Below are positions 9,417-20,574 of a DNA stretch of 64,000 nt, in pieces. Location of the stretch: the NCBI GenBank assembly GCA_037127315.1, contig JBBBDQ010001122.1:7502501-7566500 (forward strand), in the 5' to 3' direction. Numbering within the stretch: position 1 is the stretch's first letter; each line of letters begins with the position of its first letter. This DNA comes from Ascarosepion bandense (Eukaryota; Mollusca; Cephalopoda; Sepiida; Sepiidae). Position numbers and translations under genes: made by a program. The notes beneath the pieces are model-generated. The model was given only the letters and a program-made list of their open reading frames with translations, was not told the DNA's origin and made no database searches.

Positions 9417-9941
9417 GTTGTAGAGGAATATCCAGTCCTACCACGGAATGGATATGGTTTGGTCTATAAAAGACTGTAACTAGAGCCAACTAGAGAGCCA
9501 TCATCACTAGACTGACGACTCTATGACACTATCAGCTCTCTGCTTCCGAGCAGACAGCATTAGCCCAGTCGTGGTTCCGCCGAAGGATAGAATCACGACT
9601 GGGGAAAAATAGACAGATATTTTTTGGCCTGGCTATATGGCAGATCTAGCCTTACGTGGGAAGGTTGGTAAATACCGCCATCGTCATTAGACGAAAACCA
9701 TCGTCATTAGACGAGAGCCATCGTCACTAGACGAGAGCATACGTCACTAGACGGAAGCATACGTCATAGGCAGAGACATTGCCTACCTGATTGTTATACC
9801 TGTTATTATTCGTTGGTGTCCTTGTATTGTTTATTGGTTTATTATACTGTGGTATAATAAATCCCCATTAATATATTTTCAGTGTTAAGTATTATTCTTG
9901 CACTATTCTTTTCCCGGATTATCCCCTCATGTGATATATCA
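9416..9941 (+). repeat. 5' LTR of element A
   Basis: Starts TGTTGTAGAGG, ends GATATATCA. A TATA-like TATAAAAG at about 9464 and a poly(A) signal AATAAA at about 9857 bracket the transcribed R part. One structured module (about 9525-9650) has an inverted repeat whose arms begin CCCAGTCGTG and end CACGACTGGG. Downstream at 9680-9770 are four copies of CGTCAYTAGACG, each itself an inverted repeat, spaced about 19 bp. Confidence 0.9.
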
Positions 9942-10232
9942 GATTGGCGACAAAGAATTCGCACTTACGTGGGGTCCATCAATAAATCAGATTGGCAACG
10001 AAGATTTTGCACTTACGTGGGACTCGCTAAAAGACCAGATTGGAAACAAGATTCGGCTTTTACGCGAAGCTCGCCAAATATCAGTTTGGTGAACAAGATT
10101 TGGAAGGTTGACGCAAAAAGAAAAATAAGTTTAGGTGAGAGGTAGTTTTTTTTGTTCCCCTCATAAAAAAAGACTACGTTTATTGTTCTTACCGGTGAAT
10201 ACAACTTATTCGTCAGCTATGCATAAAAAAAA

Positions 10233-11400
10233 ATATGGAACAGTTGGCCGAGTTAAGAAAGACGCTGGGAGGGGCGGTCCAACTGTTAATGCAACAACAG
10301 AAAAGCCAACAAAAAGTACAAATGGAGCTTCAACACTAAAGACTAAATTATCGCCTGGTTCACACTCCACCCACGTCTATTGAACAGGTGAAGAGGCTCA
10401 TCCCTTGTTTCCTGTTTAGGATGCGGTTTCCGGTTTTTCTCTTTTCTAATCTTCTCACTCTTATATAGCCCCCTGCACATCATTGGCATTACCGCCTTGC
10501 TTGGGGTGATATGATTAAAAAACAAAAAAAAAAACAAAAAAAAAACAACAGAAAATCCAGCAAAAATTCAAAAGGATCTCCAAACACAAATGATACTGCA
10601 ACAAAAGGCTTTGGAAAAATTGGTAATAAAGCAGGGCGAACCGGAAGAAGGCTCTAAAAGCTTCTCTGCAGAAGCTATTGCAAAATCGCTCACAGAATTT
10701 GTATATAATCCTGAGGAAGGTATTACTTTTCATTCGTATTATAAAAGATACGAAACTATTTTTTCGAGACGGCGCAAGGCATGGTCAGATGATGAAAAAA
10801 TAATGCCCCTATTACAAAAGATAGGAACGCAGGAAAATATGAAATATACAAATTTTATTTTACCTAAAAAACCTGAGGACATATCATTCGACGAAACGGT
10901 AGAGATTTTGACGAAAATGTTTGGAGAAAGGGAAAGTTTGTTCTACACACGATATAAGTGTTTAAATATCGTAAAAAAAGAACATGAAGATTTTGTTACG
11001 TACGTCGGAAAGGTTAATTCACAATGCAAACGAATGAAAATAAAATACATCAAAGAGGACATGTTCAAATGTTTAATCTTCGTACAAGGATTAACAGCAC
11101 AGAAAGACAAAGACGTACGTTCGAAAATTCTCACAATGTTGGATCAACATGCAGAAATAACGCTACAGAAAGTGACAGAAGAATGCCAGAAATTGTTAAA
11201 CATTAAGAAAGATAATGTTTGTATCGAGGAAAAAAGCATTGCTCGAATTCATAAAGTGAAACAACAGGCCTACGAAAAGTTAAAACCGAAGCATGTGGCA
11301 AAAGTAACCACGTCACAAGGAAATGTTATTTTAGAGACAAAATATGTTTCGAATGTTCGAAGAAAGGACACAAAGTAGTGATGTGTAGGAAAAAAGGGAC
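10233..11400 (+). pseudogene. gag of element A, interrupted
   Basis: Translation probably began at the ATG at 10233 (MEQLAELRKTLGGAVQLLMQ, a short Gln-rich helical segment). After about 34 residues a LINE-tailed repeat (10345-10525) breaks it. The frame resumes as KIQKDLQTQMILQQK and runs open from 10590 to 11378 (262 aa). That part is the retrotransposon capsid domain, with FHSYYKRYETIF, FDETVEILTKMFG and YVGKVNSQCKRMK. A frameshift precedes two nucleocapsid zinc knuckles: a decayed CGKSNHVTRKC and an intact CFECSKKGHKVVMC (about 11345-11386). Element C holds the same region without the insertion. Confidence 0.85.
10345..10525 (+). mobile_element. LINE-tailed repeat, single-module copy 2, inside gag of element A
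   Basis: One module (GCCTGGTTCACACTCCACCC through GGATGCGGTTTCCGG), then the tail CCTTGCTTGGGGTGATATGA followed by an A-rich run to about 10550. It lies within the gag N-terminal coding sequence, so it arrived after element A. A target-site duplication is hard to define because the flanks are CAA-rich. Confidence 0.75.
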
Positions 11401-11439
11401 CAAAAGTCCAAAAAGATAAATACTTTAGTAATGAAGAAA

Positions 11440-11838
11440 GTCACAAAGGATTGCGGTACTAGAAAATACGTGGACTTAAAAATGAATGGAAGAACTGTAA
11501 CTTGTTTATTGGATACTGGAAGTGATATCTCTGCAATAGATGAGTATACCTGGGAAAAAATTGGTTGACCAGAGTTAAAGAATACTAAAAAGATTGCAAG
11601 AGATATTTCAGGAAATAAATTAAAATTCAAAGGAGAATTTGTGGCGAAAGTAACATTTGACGGGAAAGTACAAAAGTCTAAGATCTACGTGATGTTAGGT
11701 AGGAATACAAATCTATTCGGTATAGATTTAATCGAGCTATTTAATTTGTGGGAAAAAACCATGAATATGTTCTGCACAAAGATTAAGGCGTCAAATGAAA
11801 GAAAGTCTAAGCAGACTGAAAAATTCATAAAAACATGA
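11440..11838 (+). pseudogene. Protease region of element A
   Basis: Reads YVDLKMNGRTVTCLLDTGSD around 11460-11525, containing the aspartic protease signature LLDTGS. A stop follows EKIG, then SGNKLKFKGEFVAKVTFDGK and NLFGIDLIELFNLW in the open stretch 11641-11838. The family protease matures Gag and Pol. The active-site triad Asp-Thr-Gly is intact, but an internal stop (about 11567) and the stop at 11838 break the frame. Confidence 0.85.
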
Positions 11839-11879
11839 AAAAACGAGTTCACGGATGTATTTTCGGAGGAACTGGGTTG

Positions 11880-13216
11880 CTGTACTCAAACAGAAGTAAA
11901 ATTTGAAATGAAGGAAATTATTAAACCAGTATTCAAGCCGAAAAGGAAGGTTCCATTCGCATCATTGGAGGCCATAGATAAAGAATTGAAAAGATTAGAG
12001 AAAATTGGAGGTATTGAAAAAGTGGATTATTCAGATTGGGCATCGCATACCGTCTATGTAAAGAAGAAAAATAACAAGATCAGGGTGTGCGCTGACTTTT
12101 CAACTGGAGTAAATGAATGCTTGAAAGATCATAAATATCCCTTCCCCACACCAGAGGAGATTTTTTCAAAATTAAACGGAGGAAAGATTTATCAGAAGCA
12201 TATTTACAAGTAAAAGTAGAGGAAGAATGTTCTAAGTATTTGACATTAAATACACACAAAGGATTATAGAGACTGAAACGTCTACCGTTTGGTTTAAAAA
12301 TTGCACCTAGTGCATTCCAGCAAATAAAGGACACTATGTTATCGGATCTGGACTATGCAATGGCGTACCTAGATGACATCTTAATGAAAAGCAAAAGCAT
12401 TGAAGAGCATAAATCGCACGTCCGCGAAGTGTTTAAGCGACTTAGGAACTATGGGTTCAAAGTAGGACCTGAAAAATGCGAGTTTTGTTTGGACAGGATC
12501 GAGTATTTAGGACAAATTATCGATCACAAAGGTAGAAAACCAAATTCAAACAGAACTGAAGCAATTAAGAATATGCCAATTCCAGATAATGTAACTAAGA
12601 TTCAGTCATTTCTGGGGTTTGCAAACTACTACAACATCTACATTCCTAAGATGCACGACCTTAGAGCACCCTTAAATAAATTGCTGGAAAAGAATAAAAA
12701 GTGGTGTCGGTCGAAGGAATGCGATGAGGCTTTTCAAAAAAATAAAAAAGTGCTTGCTGTCAGATTTTGCGTTGTGCATTTCGATCCGAAGAAGGAATTA
12801 ATCGTGGCAACGGACGCAAGCGAATACAGCATTGGTGCTGTATAAACTCGAAGATGGCACAACGAAGATGGCACAACGAAGATGGCACAACGAAACCTAT
12901 CGCTCATACTTCGAGAGCGTTGCTACCCGCTGAAAAAAATTATAGTCAAATAGAAAAAGAAGCACTGGCCATAATTTATGCGGTTAAAAAGTTCCACAGA
13001 TTTATTTATGGTAAAGAGTTTGTGTTGCAAACCGACCATAAACCGTTATTGTCAATATTTTGGTCCAGAAAAGGTGTTCCGACCCATTCAGTGAACAGGC
13101 TTCAAAGATGGTCTGTAATTTTATTGAATTATAATTTCAAAATGAAGTTTATACCATCGAAAGAAATAGCGCATGCGGATTGTCTATCAAGATTCCGAAA
13201 AAGCCTGAATTACTAG
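11880..13216 (+). pseudogene. Reverse transcriptase and RNase H of element A
   Basis: The N-terminal RT part is open 11908-12213 (FKPKRKVPFASLEAIDKELK, TVYVKKKNNKIRVCADFSTG). At 12185-12200 about 15 bp are missing compared with element C. This removes FSKIDLS with the first catalytic Asp and shifts the frame. The palm continues with MAYLDDILMKSK (active site YLDD intact, about 12362) to 12845. The RNase H part is open 12767-13216 in another frame (LLPAEKNYSQIEKEALAIIY, FVLQTDHKPLLSI). A 16-bp unit repeated three times at 12849-12896 lies at the junction. The enzyme copies element RNA into DNA; this copy cannot. Confidence 0.9.
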
Positions 13217-13421
13217 AAGAAACGGTAATAGCGGCGCCGAAGGAAGAAAAGGAACTGAAGGAGGAACTAGGAAACACCGTTAGCGTATTTCCAGTAACAC
13301 CGGAAGAAATGAAAAAAATGGCGAAAACTGATGAATATATTTCTAAAATGATGAAGTAAGTCAAAGAAAATAAAGGAAGGAAAAATTTCACCATTTTCCA
13401 TTTGCAACGAAACATTGTTGT

Positions 13422-14340
13422 ATGCTCATCATACCAGTGGTGTTGAGAAAAAGAATTTTAAAAGAATTCCATCTAGGTCATCCAGGCATTTCACGAATGA
13501 AGTCCTTGATGAAGAGTTACGTGTACTGGCCTGGAATGGACAAAGATATCGAACAATCAGTGAAACAGTGTAAAGACTGTCAGCTAGCAGCTAAATCACC
13601 GCCCGTAAGAACGCAGCCGTGGCCTAAAACTGATGTGGCTTGGTCAAGAATTCATGTAAATTACGTAGGACCGATAAAAGGCGAATACTATCTAATTATG
13701 GGAGACAATTTTTCAAAATGGCCTGAGGTATATAAATTCAAGCGCCCAACAGCGGCAAACACGATTAAGGCTCTGAATTCAGTTTTTAGCCGGCTGGGGG
13801 TACCGAAAACAATCATAAGCGATAACGGACGATGTTCATTGGATCCGAGTTTAAGAATTATTCCGTGGCGTTAGCTAGAGAACATGCTACGATACCCGCA
13901 TATAATCCAAGGCCAAATGGGCAGGCGGAGAGATTCGTCGATACATTTAAAAGGGCAATAAGGAAACCAGATGGAACTGACACGGATGAAAAAAGCATAC
14001 AAACCTTTTTGATGGTGTATAGGATTACACCTAATCATAATATCAATGGTTTCCTATCGCCTGCAGAGGTAATGTTCACTAGGAAGATTAGGTCAATCTT
14101 CGATAGACTATTACCTAAGGAAAGAAAAAAGACCTCAAGAAAACAAAACTCGGAGACAAAATTTTACAAAGAAGGCGAAAAAGACTTCTTCAAAAATTAT
14201 CGCGCAGGAAAATGTTTGTGAGAAGATGGTATAATAACTCGAAGGATTGGTAAGGTGGTCTATTTAGTGAAAGGACCAAAATTTGTCTGTAAGAAACACC
14301 TAAACCAGCTAAGACCCAGATTCGTAAAAAACCGTAAATA
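13422..14340 (+). pseudogene. Integrase of element A
   Basis: The open stretch 13422-13874 has the HHCC zinc-binding domain (HLGHPGISRMKSLMKSYVYW ... CKDCQ) and the start of the RNase H-fold core. The first catalytic Asp is replaced: HVNYVGP where HVDY is expected (about 13652). The second Asp is present in IISDNG. A frameshift near 13830 continues in 13832-14221 with NGQAERFVDTFKRAIR, holding the catalytic Glu, and a C-terminal SPAEVMFTRKIRSIFDRLLP. So it is inactive by both point change and frameshift. Confidence 0.88.
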
Positions 14341-14525
14341 AGGAATTTGAGATACCAATGGAGGTTCTCTGCGATACATTTGAAATTAAACCACCCGCGA
14401 ACATGGACGTAACGGTGGAGGTAAATCAGGATTCTCTTGAAATCGAGGAATCTAGAAGAAGGAGCAAGAGAAAAAGAAAAAAGACTAAACACGTCTGCCC
14501 TGACCCCAAAAGAAAGAAGTATTGA
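14340..14525 (+). pseudogene. C-terminal Pol tail of element A ending in CPDPKRK
   Basis: In the frame after the integrase the sequence reads EIPMEVLCDTFEIKPP and, after a basic stretch (RRRSKRKRKKTK), ends HVCPDPKRKKY before the stop. The same end is found in B and C (CPDPKRK) and in D (CIDPKRK), so it is a conserved C-terminus of this lineage. No domain is recognised. The basic residues could act as a nuclear signal; that is inference. Confidence 0.7.
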
Positions 14526-14560
14526 GCGAAATTCCATGAATATATTAAGCTCGGGGGAGG

Positions 14561-15357
14561 TGTTGTAGAGGAATATCCTGTCCTACCCCGGAATGGATAT
14601 GATTCGGTCTATAAAAGACTGTGAATAGAGAGAAACAGAGAGCCATCGTCACTAGACGTCTTTATGACACTGTCAGCTCTCTGGCTTCGGGCAGAGGGCA
14701 CTCTCTGCTTCCGAGCAGAGAGCAATAACCCAGTCGTGGTTCCGCCGAAGGGTAGAAGCACGACTGGGGAACAATAGACAGACATTTTTTGGCTTGGCCA
14801 TATAGCCCGGAAAGCCCAGATATAAACTGACCATGAGTCATATGTTGCCCTTACTGGTAGGGACAGCTAAATAATGCCATCGTCACTAGACTGACGACTC
14901 TATGACACTGTCAGCTCTCTGCCTCCGAGTAGAGAGCGCTCTCTGCTTCCGAGCAGAGAGCAATAACCCAGTCGTGGTTCCGCCGAAGGGTAGAAGCACA
15001 ACTGGGGAATAATAGACAAACATTTTTTGGTCGGGCCATATAGCCCGGAAATCCCAGTCATAACTGACCATGTGTCACATGTTGCCCTAACTGGGAGGGA
15101 CAGCTAAATAATGCCATCGTCATTAGACGAGAGCATACGTCACTAGACGGAAGCATTCTTCACTAGACGGACGCATACGTCATAGTCAGAGACATTGTCT
15201 ACCTGATAGTTATACCTGTTATTATTCGCTGGTGTCCTTGAATTGTCTGTTGGTTTATTGTACTGTGGTATAATAAATCCCCAGTAATATATTTTCAGTG
15301 TTTAGTATTATTCTTTCAATATTGTTTTCCCTGATTATCTCCTCATGGGATATAACA
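14561..15357 (+). repeat. 3' LTR of element A, with duplicated hairpin module
   Basis: Starts TGTTGTAGAGG, ends GATATAACA. The structured module appears twice in tandem (about 14660-14875 and 14895-15110), each with CTCTGCTTCCGAGCAGAG and the CCCAGTCGTG / CACGACTGGG pair (one base changed in the second). Copies of the CGTCAYTAGACG motif follow, then AATAAA at about 15272. It is 797 bp against 526 bp for the 5' LTR. Confidence 0.9.
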
Positions 15358-15413
<56 letters not shown>

Positions 15414-15586
15414 TCTTATAAAAATAAATCAAATCAATCAATCTAACTATATATTCTCATAATATCTATCTATATATCTATCGATCTATCTATTCTCATA
15501 CTCTCCGTCAATCTATCTGATCTCATAATATCTATCTATCAATCTATCTATTCTCATAGTATCTATCTATATGGGTATACTGACAG

Positions 15587-15661
<75 letters not shown>

Positions 15662-15753
15662 ACTCATTAATATTTATCTATCAAGCTATCTCTCTATTCT
15701 ATTCTATCTTTTCTCATAGTATGTATCAAACAATGAATCTATCATTCTCATAG

Positions 15754-15798
<45 letters not shown>

Positions 15799-15804
15799 CC
15801 AAAC
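15358..15804 (+). repeat. (ATCT)n microsatellite between elements A and B
   Basis: Tandem ATCT with spacers such as TATTCTCATA. It adjoins the right end of A and, after CCAAAC, the left end of B. Confidence 0.93.
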
Positions 15805-16084
15805 TGATATATCCCGAAAACGAATACAGTATAAAATGATCAGTTGATGATTGGAACTCCTCACCATGTATAAGATATACAGATTTATTGTACTTAGGTA
15901 TAATTTGCAATAATACACATATAGGCAAGCCACGGTTTAAAGCGGAATCGACTATCGAATAATGAATACCTTTGGGTAAGACCTTTCCCCTCGTCGTATC
16001 GCTCGTTACCGTCTTTTATAAAGTAGAGCATTCTATTCTCGAGGATATTTCACTGTAACACCTTCCCCGGAGTTAAATTCTTCC

Positions 16085-17250
16085 TAGAATTTTGCTCTTA
16101 TAGTTTTTTTTCTTTTAGGATCTGGACATAGCCATTTAGTCCTTTTTCTATTTTTTGTTACTTCTTCTCCTGTCTGTCCCTGTGTCTTTACTTTTAGGAG
16201 AATCAGTAATTCTTTGCGCATGTGTTACCTCCATAAGTGCTCCATTGTTAGTGGGTGGTTTAATCTGGAATGTGTCATATATTACCTCCATTGGTATCTC
16301 TTGGTCATTTGCAACGGATTCGATGTATCGGTGTCTCAGTTGGCTTATGTGTTTTTTTACAAACAAACTTCTCTCCTTTAATTCTATAAATGACTCTCCC
16401 GATTCTTCTAATTACTAAACCGTCTTCCCAAAAGTCCGATAGTTCTTAAAAAAGACCTTGTCTCCTTCTTTGAAAGATTTAATATCAGAGTTTGGTTTTA
16501 TAAAACTCTTCTTTTTCTTTGGTAACAGCCTATCAAATATTGATCGAATCTTTCTCGCGTACATGACCTCAGCAGGCAACAAATTTCCATTAATGTTCTG
16601 ATTCGGCGTAATTCTCTAAACCATCAGAAATGTTTGTATATTCATGTCTTCGGTGTCGATCCCATGAGCTGTTCTTATAGTTCTTTTAATCGTATCGACA
16701 AACTTTTCTGCCTGTCCATTCGATCTCGGATTATACGTAGGCGTGGTGATGTGTTCGATTGCTAACGAATCACAATAATGTTTAAATTCAGCTCCCGTAA
16801 ACATAGTTCCGTTGTCACTCATAACTGTGTTTGGCACCCCCAGACGGCTAAATACTTCGTTTAACGCCATTATCGTATTTGCTGCTGTTGGGTGTTTAAA
16901 TCCGAAAACCTCAGGCCATTTAGAATAAATCAACAATAATTAGGTAATAGTCTCCCTTTAATGGTCCTGAATAGTCAACATGTAACCGTGACCACGGCAC
17001 TTCTGTTTTTGGCCATGGCTGAGTTTTCATAGGTGGTGATTTTGCTGCTGACAGCCTTTAAAATGCTTCACCAAATCTTCAATGTCCTGGTCCATCCTAG
17101 GACAGTATATATAGCTCCTCATTAATGATTTAATTCTGGATGTACCCGGATGACCCAAATGTTATTCTTTCAATATCCTCTTACGTAGAACACGTGGAAT
17201 TACCACTCTTTGAGCATACAGTAGTGTTTCATTTCACTTGTTTAATCATC
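16085..17250 (-). pseudogene. Integrase and C-terminal tail of element B
   Basis: Minus-strand open stretches 16616-16936 (SKWPEVFGFKHPTAANTIMA, VMSDNGTMFTGAEFKHY, NGQAEKFVDTIKR) and 16148-16366 (HISQLRHRYIESVANDQEIP, QIKPPTNNGALMEVTH) are parts of the same integrase. The tail ends CPDPKRKK near 16110. The first catalytic Asp region is broken by a frameshift near 16940. Sequence is almost identical to the matching part of element C. Confidence 0.85.
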
Positions 17251-17770
17251 TTTGAAATTTTCTTAATTTCCTCCAGCATTACCGGTAATACTCTAACGGT
17301 GTTCACCAGTACATCCGCAAGTGCTTTCTCTTCTTTTGACGCTGCTATCACTGTTTCCACTAACAACTCAGGGTTTTTCGGGATTAGTCCTGAAAGACAA
17401 TCCGCGTGGGCAATTTTCTTAGACGGAATAAACTGCATCTTAAAATTGCAATTTAATAAAATTACATCTTTGCAACCTGTTTGCAGAATGAGTAGGTAAT
17501 CCTTTTCCCGACCCAAAAATCGACAATAACAGTTTATGGTCGGTTTGTAGCACGAACGATCTTCCATAAATGAATCTGTGAAATTTCTTCACAGCATAAA
17601 TTATAGCTAACGCTTCCTTCTCTATCTGACTATAATTTCTTTCCGCTGGAAGCAACGCTCTCGAGGCATGAGCGATAAGTTTTGTTACGCCATCCTCGAA
17701 TTGTTGTAAAAGAACAGCTATGCCATATTCACTCGCATTCGACGCTACAATAATTCTTTATTTGGATCAA
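17229..17770 (-). pseudogene. RNase H region of element B
   Basis: Minus strand, two overlapping frames: LLPAERNYSQIEKEALAIIY and FHRFIYGRSFVLQTDHKLLL (17440-17655), then FKMQFIPSKKIAHADCLSGL (17229-17567). One or more frameshifts separate them. Lies in the normal place between reverse transcriptase and integrase. Confidence 0.85.
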
Positions 17771-17860
17771 AATGCACTAAAACTAATTCTGACAAAAAGC
17801 CCTTTTTAATTTTCTAAAATGCTTCGTCGCATTCCCTTGTCCAACACCGTTTTCTATTTT

Positions 17861-18480
17861 TTATAATAATTTTTTTAATCTGTTTGGGTTAGGTTTCCTT
17901 CCTTTATGATCAATTATTTGACCTAAATATTCGATCTTATCCATACAGAACTCGCACTTTTCAAGTCCTACCTTGAATCCATACTTCCTAATTATTTTGA
18001 AAACTTCACGGACATGAATTTTATGTACTTCCACATTTTCACTTTTTATCAATATGTCGTCCAAGTATGCCATTGCATAATCTAGGCCCGACAACATCAT
18101 ATCCATAATTTGTTGAAATACGCTCGGTGCTATCTTCAAACCAAACGGTGAACGTTTCAACCTATACAATCCTCTGTGGGTGTTGATGGTTAAATATTTC
18201 GAACATTCCTCCTCGACCTTGACTCGATAAGCTTCTGACAAATCAGTTTTCGAAAAGATTTTGCCCCCATTCAATTTGGGGAGTGGATACGTGTGATCAA
18301 TTAAATATTCATTCATTCCGGTTGAGAAATTCGCACAAACTCTTATTTTATTATTTCTCTTTTTTACGTAGACTGTAGGTGATGCCCACTCAGAGTAATC
18401 TACCTTTTTAATTACTCCGTTCTCCTCTAATCTCTGTAACTCTTTAGCTATCGTCTCTAATGATGCAAAGGGAACTTTTC
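17861..18480 (-). pseudogene. Reverse transcriptase of element B
   Basis: Minus strand 17861-18316 is open: GGKIFSKTDLSEAY (Ile changed to Thr before the catalytic Asp), FGLKIAPSVFQQIMDMMLSG and MAYLDDILIKSE with an intact YLDD active site. About eight residues are missing before GGK (YPLPKLNGG against YSLPTQEEIFSRLNGG in C). The N-terminal part continues in another frame to about 18480. Confidence 0.87.
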
Positions 18481-18639
18481 ATTTTGGTTTGAATACCGGT
18501 TTTATATTATCCTTTAGGTCAAATTTCTGTCTCCGTACAACAACCAAGTTCATCCGAAAAGACTTCAGTAAATTCATTCTTCAAATCTTTCACAAATTTT
18601 TCTGTCTGTTTAGACATTCCTATATTCGACGCATTTATT

Positions 18640-18880
18640 TTCCTATAATACGTATTCATGTGTTTCTCCCAGAAATAATACAATTAAATCAATGCCAAAT
18701 AAATTTGCATTTTTTCGCGAATTCAAATAGATTTTAGTTTTGTTGATTTTGCCGTCTAATGTTAACTTTGCGAAAAATTCTCCCTTGAATTTCAACTTGT
18801 TACCCGAAATGCGTCTCGCAATTTTCTTAGTGTTTTGCAAATCTGGTCGGCCTGCTTTTCTCCGGGTAGAGCATTCTATT
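18640..18880 (-). pseudogene. Protease fragment of element B
   Basis: Minus strand: NTKKIARRISGNKLKFKGEF and NLFGIDLIVLF, the C-terminal half of the element protease. The N-terminal half with the DTG triad is deleted at the junction with the truncated 5' LTR (about 18870). Confidence 0.75.
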
Positions 18881-18911
18881 CTCGGGGATGTCAGGATGTT
18901 CCACTATAACA

Positions 18912-18912
18912 A

Positions 18913-18963
<51 letters not shown>

Positions 18964-19345
18964 TTTTTAGTATCTATCTCTCTCACTTTCTTTCTCTATC
19001 TATCTATTTATCTAACTATTTCTTATATCTATTTCACTGTCTATATATTCTTTTATTGTCTATTTATATAGATTGTCTTAGTATGCATTTCTCTCTCTAT
19101 CTATTTTTAGTATCTATCTGTCTATCTAGATAATCTCTTATTTTAAATCACTATCTCTCACTCTCTAGCTATCTATTAACTTAGTATCTCTCTCTCTTTC
19201 TCTCTATCTATCTATCTTAATATCAATCTATCAATCTATCTTTTCTCATGGTATCTATCTATCTATCTATCTATCTATTCTTTTATTATCTACCTATCTA
19301 TTGGTATATATCCATCTATTTATCTGTTCTATTAGTCTCTCTCTA

Positions 19346-19404
<59 letters not shown>

Positions 19405-19428
19405 TCTCTTAATATCTATCTATCCATC
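18912..19428 (+). repeat. (ATCT)n microsatellite between elements B and D
   Basis: Interrupted ATCT/CTCT repeats; the left end joins the truncated 5' LTR of B and the right end the 5' LTR of D. Confidence 0.92.
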
Positions 19429-20069
19429 TGTTGTGGGGTATTACCCACTTAAGATAATGGACTCTTCATATGACTATATGTAGCCGAGGTTTATTTAACT
19501 CTCGTTGTGTTGCCGAGACTGTGGAGACTCTAGTAGCGTTTACTGACTGGCTTACAGTATACCTTTTGGCTTTTCTATGTGTTTATCTTGTATCGTTGTA
19601 TTGTTTTGTCTAATATATTTCTTAACTGACATTGGCGTTTGTTTTATTGTTGATGTCATAATTTAGGCCCACATCAACTGGCGTCGAAGTATTCGAACTC
19701 ACACGAAAAAGAATAATTTATACACAGGAAAACTTTCTTACGTCTATCGCCACATCAACTGACTATTCGAACTTCACACGGGAAAAAATTTTTTTTTCGC
19801 ACGCTACATCGTCTAACGACGAAATATTCAAACTCGTCCAGGAAAGAAAACTTTTTTCTATCGCCACATTAACTGGCGTCAAGATATTCGAATTCATACA
19901 GAAAAAAAGAAAACTTTCATACCACTATCGCCATAGTAACCGGCGACGCACTCCTAAAAAATACTTGAGTATCTGGAAAAATATACCCCAGCGGAACTCG
20001 TGACAGCAAAGATCTGTAAGTAAATTCATTCTATTTTTTACATACGTCTTTCTTCACGGAGAAATAAAA

Positions 20070-20330
20070 AATGAAAGTATTATCTAAAGTAATGCAAAAA
20101 CCCGACGAACGTTTATTATTACAACAGCAAAAAAAAAACAACGAACGGTTACTGTCACTTCAACAAAGAATAGACGAACAGCAGCAGCAGTAGCAACAAC
20201 AACAACAACAACAACAAGAGTTACTTATCAAAGTATTACAAGGCAAACATTCTGAGAACGACATTGCGTTTTCCCAAGGTACCATATGCAGTACCAGGGA
20301 AATATTCGAATACGTGCCCGATAACTAAAA
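20070..20330 (+). pseudogene. gag N-terminal fragment of element D
   Basis: From the ATG at 20071: MKVLSKVMQKPDERLLLQQQ, then a long Gln run interrupted by one stop (about 20192) and QELLIKVLQGKHSENDIAFS. The predicted Gln-rich helix corresponds to the gag starts of A and C. The capsid domain is absent. Confidence 0.6.
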
Positions 20331-20339
20331 ACAAGAAAA

Positions 20340-20530
20340 ACAAAAAGGAATACTCCATTTGCAGCAGTTGAAAAATTGATAAAGAACTGGATAGATTGGT
20401 GGATTCAAAAATGTTAAAATCGACTTTTCAGAGTGGGCAGCACCAGTAGTATATGTAAACAAAAAAACGAACCAAATCAGTGTATGAGCTAATTTTTTAA
20501 CGGCTGTTAATTCTCTTATTAAAATCCCCC
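20340..20530 (+). pseudogene. Displaced reverse transcriptase N-terminal fragment in element D
   Basis: Frames across two shifts read KRNTPFAAVEKLIKELDRL and VKIDFSEWAAPVVYVNKKTN followed by NFLTAVNSLIK. This matches VPFASLEAIDKELKRL ... VYVKKKNNKIRVCADFSTG of element A. It stands upstream of the protease fragment, although in A, B and C it comes after the protease. Confidence 0.75.
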
Positions 20531-20574
20531 CCAAAAAGCACGATCGGTGACAGGAGAAAATTAGACATTCTGGG

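Larger units (their letters stand above)
9416..15357 (+). mobile_element. Ty3/gypsy retrotransposon A (complete structure, decayed coding)
   Basis: 5' LTR 9416-9941, 3' LTR 14561-15357, both TG...CA. The flanking 5 bp is CTATC on both sides (9411-9415 and 15358-15362), compatible with a target-site duplication but uninformative inside a TATC repeat. After the 5' LTR comes a primer-binding site (TGGCGACAAAGAA from 9945). Before the 3' LTR comes a polypurine tract (GGGGGAGG, about 14553-14560). Gag, protease, reverse transcriptase, RNase H and integrase follow in the usual Ty3/gypsy order, each with frameshifts. The 3' LTR is about 270 bp longer because its hairpin module is duplicated. Confidence 0.93.
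15805..18911 (-). mobile_element. Ty3/gypsy retrotransposon B (5'-deleted)
   Basis: Minus-strand element closely related to C. The 3' LTR is 15805-16060 (256 bp, no hairpin module; AATAAA and TATAAAAG present). The polypurine tract lies next to it at 16061-16072. At the other end only the first 42 bp of the 5' LTR survive (18870-18911). They are fused directly to protease sequence, so the rest of the LTR, the primer-binding site and all of gag are gone. Six bases resembling the primer-binding region (GTTTGG, minus strand) follow the 3' LTR, where a target-site duplication would be expected. Confidence 0.88.

Noticed and set aside
20158..20230. Poly-glutamine tract as a host polyQ gene
   Set aside because: It belongs to the gag start of element D, between its LTR and pol fragments, and contains a stop.
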